Shown here piece after piece: positions 61,101-64,000 of a stretch of DNA of 64,000 nucleotides. Under the pieces are notes generated by a model, which ran no database searches, had not been told where the DNA came from, and was given only the letters and a program-made list of their open reading frames with translations. A program made the position numbers and the translations under genes. This DNA is from Argopecten irradians. Its lineage: Eukaryota; Mollusca; Bivalvia; Pectinida; Pectinidae. Positions within the stretch are counted from its first letter, which is position 1, and every line of letters starts with the position of its first letter. The stretch is taken from NCBI RefSeq assembly GCF_041381155.1, contig NC_091134.1, forward strand, positions 35,903,540 to 35,967,539, in the 5' to 3' direction.

Positions 61101-63664
61101 AGACATGTTTATGATGACTAGAGGTCACACACACACCAGTGTGGACAGACAGACATGTTTATGGTGACTATAGGCCATACACACACCAGTGTGGACAGAC
61201 ATGTTTATGGTGACTAGATGTCACACACCCACCAGTGTGGACAGACAGACAGACATGTTTATGGTGACTATAGGCCACACACACATACCATTGCGGACAG
61301 ACAGAAAGACAGACAGACATGTTTATGGTGAAAAGAGGTCACATTCAAGCCAGTGTGGACAGACAGACAGACATGTTCATGGTGACTAGAGGTCACATAC
61401 ACACCAGTGTGAACAGACATACATGTTTATGGTGACTAAAGGTCACACACACAAACCATTGTGGACGGACGGACGGACAGACGGATGGACAGACAGACAG
61501 ACAGACATGTTTATGGTGACTAGAGGTCACATTCATGCAAGTGTGGACAGACATGTTTATGGTGACTAGAGGTCACACATACAACATTGTGGACAGACAA
61601 ACAGACATGTTTATGGTGACTATAGGCTATACACACACAAGTGTGGACAGACAGACAGACATGTTTATGGTGACTAAAGGTCACACATACACACACCAGT
61701 ATGGACAGACAGACAGACATGTTTATAGTGACCAGAGGTCACACACACACCAGTGTGTACAGACATGTTTATGGTGACTAGATGTCACACACCCACCAGT
61801 GTGGACAGACAGACAGACATGTTTATGGTGACTATAGGCCACACACACACACCATTGCGGACAGACAGAAAGACAGACAGACATGTTTATGGTGAAAAGA
61901 GGTCACATTCACGCCAGTGTGGACAGACAGACAGACATGTTCATGGTGACTAGAGGTCACATACACACCAGTGTGAACAGACATACATGTTTATGGTGAC
62001 TAAAGGTCACACACACAAACCATTGTGGACGGACGGACGGACAGACGGATGGACAGACAAACAGACAGACATGTTTATGGTGACTAGAGGTCACATTCAT
62101 GCAAGTGTGGACAGACAGACATGTTTATGGTGACTAGAGGTCACACATACAACATTGTGGACAGACAAACAGACATGTTTATGGTGACTATAGGCTATAC
62201 ACACACCAGTGTGGACGGACAGACAGACAGACATGTTTATGGTGACTAAAGGTCACACATACACACACCAGTATGGACAGACAGACAGACATGTTTATAG
62301 TGACCAGAGGTCACACACACACCAGTGTGTACAGACGGACGGACAGACGGATGGACAGACAGACAGACATGTTTATGGTGACTAGAGGTCACATTCATGC
62401 AAGTGTGGACAGACAGACATGTTTATGGTGACTAGAGGTCACACATACAACATTGTGGATAGACAAACAGACATGTTTATGGTGACTATAGGCTATACAC
62501 ACACCAGTGTGGACAGACAGACAGACATGTTTATGGTGACTAAAGGTCACACATACACACACCAGTATGGACAGACAGACAGACATGTTTATAGTGACCA
62601 GAGATCACACACACACCAGTGTGTACAGACAGAAAGACAGACAGACAGACATGTTTATGGTGACTATAGGCCACACACACACCAGTGTGGACGGACAGAC
62701 AGACAGACATGTTTATGGTGACTAAAGGTCACACATACACACACCAGTATGGACAGACAGACAGACATGTTTATGGTGACTAAAGGTCACACACACACAC
62801 ACACCAGTGTGGACAAACAGACATGTTTATGATGACTAGAGGTCACACACACCAGTGTGGACAGACAAACAGACAGACATGTTTATGGTGTCTAAAGGTC
62901 ACACACAAACCAGTGTGGAGAGACAGACAGACATGTTTATGGTGACTCGAGGTCACACACACACTCTAGTGTGGACAGACAGACATGTTTATGGTGACTA
63001 GAGGTCACACACACCAGTGTGGACAGACAGACAGACAGACATGTTTATGGTGACTAGAGGTCACACATTCACCAGTGTGGACAGACACAGACATGTTTTT
63101 AGTGCCAAGAAGTTACAGAAATTTGGATATTTTTGGGCTGTGTACATAGGTAGTAGGTAAAATCTTGCCCAATCACTCAAACAATAAACAAAAAAACTAA
63201 TTTTGTAAAGTTGTAAAAACTGAAAATGAACTATGGTCATTAGCAAGCTTAAACTGACATCACAACAACCATACATAATATTATATACAACAGATTTATA
63301 TGACACTGTGCAACATCAGGCTAGCGGCTGGGAATGCAGTCACACCATGCACATATATGAGAGTTACCTCCCCTCTCATGATCAGCCTGTAGAAACACCA
63401 ATGGCTCAGGTTTAGCAAGACTCATGTCCATTGGAGGAAGCGGTGGGTCAAGTTGAGCCGGTTTCTCTTTGATGACTTTTAAACCCTTAGGGATCACAGG
63501 CTTAGTGTGATCTTTTATCTCAACTGGATTGTGAACTTTGACCTCTCCCAGTTCCTCCTTAAGGAGTTTGGTGAAGGCCTTGCGGGGCAGTTTGACAAGA
63601 GATGGCACAGGGGAAGCAGACTTTATATTTCTGGTGACTTCACTTATCTCAGGAAGACTGGGCT
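49087..63664 (-). CDS. Unrecognised protein with degenerate EF-hand-like C-terminal region (partial; nine 3' exons)
   Basis: I do not recognise the family. Exons on the minus strand: 63664-63368 (5' boundary tentative), 59718-59612, 59015-58823, 58424-58110, 57769-57699, 57478-57374, 50188-50094, 49711-49642 and 49317-49087. All eight junctions are phase-consistent and give about 494 residues; earlier exons lie beyond the right edge. The N-terminal two thirds looks disordered: proline-rich (LDPPLPPMD, VPPLPSDIPPPLPDPD), an acidic run (DDDDDT), then a basic charged helix (LEKKLKRRQFSK ... ELRKQELAEQRRQKHMEML). The C-terminal part is folded-looking: FLAKYCILNKASVEMFKHTF, then a loop DDEQRGWLSATE with the EF-hand G and final E, then LELTGYSIKNGADFKLFSVV, then LWECNVDHETNKISIDQL, a second degenerate loop. 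Calcium binding is doubtful because canonical loop acids are missing. The intron after 57,374 holds the minisatellite; the one after 63,368 holds the 60.9-63.1 kb repeat. Confidence 0.82.
49820..49877. repeat. Two-copy tandem duplication (about 28-29 bp)
   Basis: TTTAGAACATTTGAAGAGGA followed by AAACAT occurs twice in a row without differences, within an intron of the minus-strand EF-hand-like gene. Confidence 0.8.
50360..57390 (-). repeat. 27-28 bp minisatellite array seeded on a splice-donor boundary
   Basis: On the + strand the unit is CTCACCCTATACAGATATCC plus CTCCCCA (27) or CTCCCACA (28). On the gene strand it reads GAGGGATATCTGTATAGG|GTGAGTG. The array fills 50,870-57,390; length divided by period gives roughly 230-240 copies. 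Four perfect 28-bp copies at about 50,370-50,484 are separated from the rest by an inserted MITE. The gene-proximal end overlaps exon 57,374-57,478, whose last bases are GAGGAATATCTGTACAGG with donor GTGAGT. Higher-order blocks recur: ATTTCCCTCTCCATTC at 51,541, 52,751 and 56,632; CTACTTGCGCTATGC near 50,978 and 53,311. Copies at about 53,700-55,650 carry many small deletions absent elsewhere. Confidence 0.95.
50485..50862. mobile_element. Hairpin MITE family C, copy 2, inserted in the minisatellite
   Basis: It starts TAATAGAATCTTACATGGG and ends AAGTATGGGAGAA, as does the copy at 33,179-33,552. It carries the same internal hairpin and one intact TGACGTCA at 50,751-50,758. The flanks ACAGAT (left) and ATCCCTCC (right) join to a perfect minisatellite unit, so the insertion removed nothing and left no visible target duplication. 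Confidence 0.8.
57778..57834. repeat. Two-copy tandem duplication (29 bp)
   Basis: TATAAATATCATCAAAATAT followed by AATTACAAA occurs twice, directly upstream of the acceptor of exon 57,769-57,699 (on the gene strand). Confidence 0.8.
59719..60944. other. Intronic non-coding DNA of the EF-hand-like gene
   Basis: Between exon 59,718 and the minisatellite nothing coding is recognised. The phases of the two flanking exons match directly, so no additional exon is required. Confidence 0.5.
60945..63095. repeat. About 2.1-kb variable minisatellite with GTGAC/GTCAC palindromes and (GACA)n
   Basis: Units of roughly 45-65 bp are built from GACAGACATGTTTATGG, TGACTAGAGGTCAC, (AC)n and CCAGTGTGGACAGA. 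The internal GGTGAC...GTCACA arms form a short palindrome. Higher-order copies are evident: the block with GATGTCACACACCCACCAG near 61,207 recurs near 61,772 (period about 565), and GGACGGACGGACAGACGGAT occurs near 61,465, 62,030 and 62,335. It lies in the intron between the exons at 63,368 and 59,718 of the minus-strand gene. The repeated ORFs (MFMVT..HT..DRQTD) are artefacts. Confidence 0.9.
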
Positions 63665-64000
63665 CTGATGGAAGTTATAGGTTCATAGATGTCACTTACA
63701 AAATACTTCATCATGAATAAGAGTTTACTGTAAAAATGTTACCATCAGATTTCAGTGCAAAAATCGATTTGTAATAAATTAGAACAAATTAAAGGAGTTT
63801 GCATATATATTCATGAATGAGCATTAGTATTTTATTATTTTTCTAAAAACAAAAAATGCTAAAATAAAATTACTGTCAGCAGCATAAGTATGTATAAATA
63901 GAAAATCAGAAACTAAAATTGAACAATGAACGAGAAAATCAAAAATAGATCAAACATTGAAAATTTGCTGAAAAAGACTTTTTGTCCTTTTTTTTTCCTT
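63665..64000. other. Probably intron of the EF-hand-like gene, cut by the window edge
   Basis: AT-rich, with no recognised exon. The acceptor of exon 63,664-63,368 is placed at TTCCATCAG; an alternative AG four bases further in would shift the boundary. Confidence 0.4.

Noticed and set aside
60894..62721. ORFs with MFMVTRGHTH or MSVCLSI repeats
   Set aside because: Products of the GACA/GTGAC minisatellite, with matching units on both strands.

Overview
This is animal nuclear DNA, most likely from a mollusc and probably a bivalve. The genes are spliced with short exons and canonical GT/AG junctions. The introns are AT-rich and full of MITEs and minisatellites. Two interspersed elements have the layout I know from bivalve pearl/Helentron-type repeats: a tandem core, a (GGAC)n microsatellite and a terminal hairpin. 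The species call is inference.

Layout. (1) 268-549 (+) is the last coding exon of a Na+/K+-ATPase beta-subunit-like gene that starts outside the window. (2) 4.6-9.2 kb is a repeat-rich intergenic block. (3) 11,085-22,070 (-) is a complete CDC40/PRP17 splicing-factor gene: 14 coding exons, 571 aa, all phases consistent. (4) 22.1-39.7 kb is a probable bidirectional promoter followed by a long non-coding stretch holding several MITEs and LINE relics. (5) 39,748-43,143 (+) is a WASF/WAVE actin-nucleation-promoting factor in five coding exons, with an apparent 1-base frameshift just before the WH2 motif. CDC40 and WASF lie head to head, as I recall for human CDC40 and WASF1 at 6q21. (6) 49,087-63,664 (-) is the 3' part of a gene for an unrecognised protein with a degenerate EF-hand-like C-terminal region. 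It has nine exons here and continues beyond the right edge.

The most unusual feature is the 27-28 bp minisatellite filling about 6.5 kb of one intron of the EF-hand-like gene (50.9-57.4 kb). Its first unit is the 3' end of exon 57,374-57,478 together with its 5' splice site, so the array is on the order of 230 tandem copies of an exon/donor boundary, each carrying a GGGTGAGTG donor-like motif on the sense strand. The same gene ends inside a 33-bp tandem repeat that supplies its stop codon and several AATAAA signals. CDC40 shows the same habit: its stop-codon region is copied as decayed repeats in its 3' UTR, and one of its donors abuts a 180-bp tandem repeat. Tandem repeats continuous with exon ends therefore recur four times in one window.

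The remaining sequence is mobile-element debris: two TTAA-flanked MITE families with two copies each, a hairpin MITE carrying CRE palindromes (one copy inserted cleanly into the minisatellite), a tRNA-derived SINE, LINE fragments, and a 2-kb minisatellite at 60.9-63.1 kb. Small ORFs in these regions are not supported as genes.
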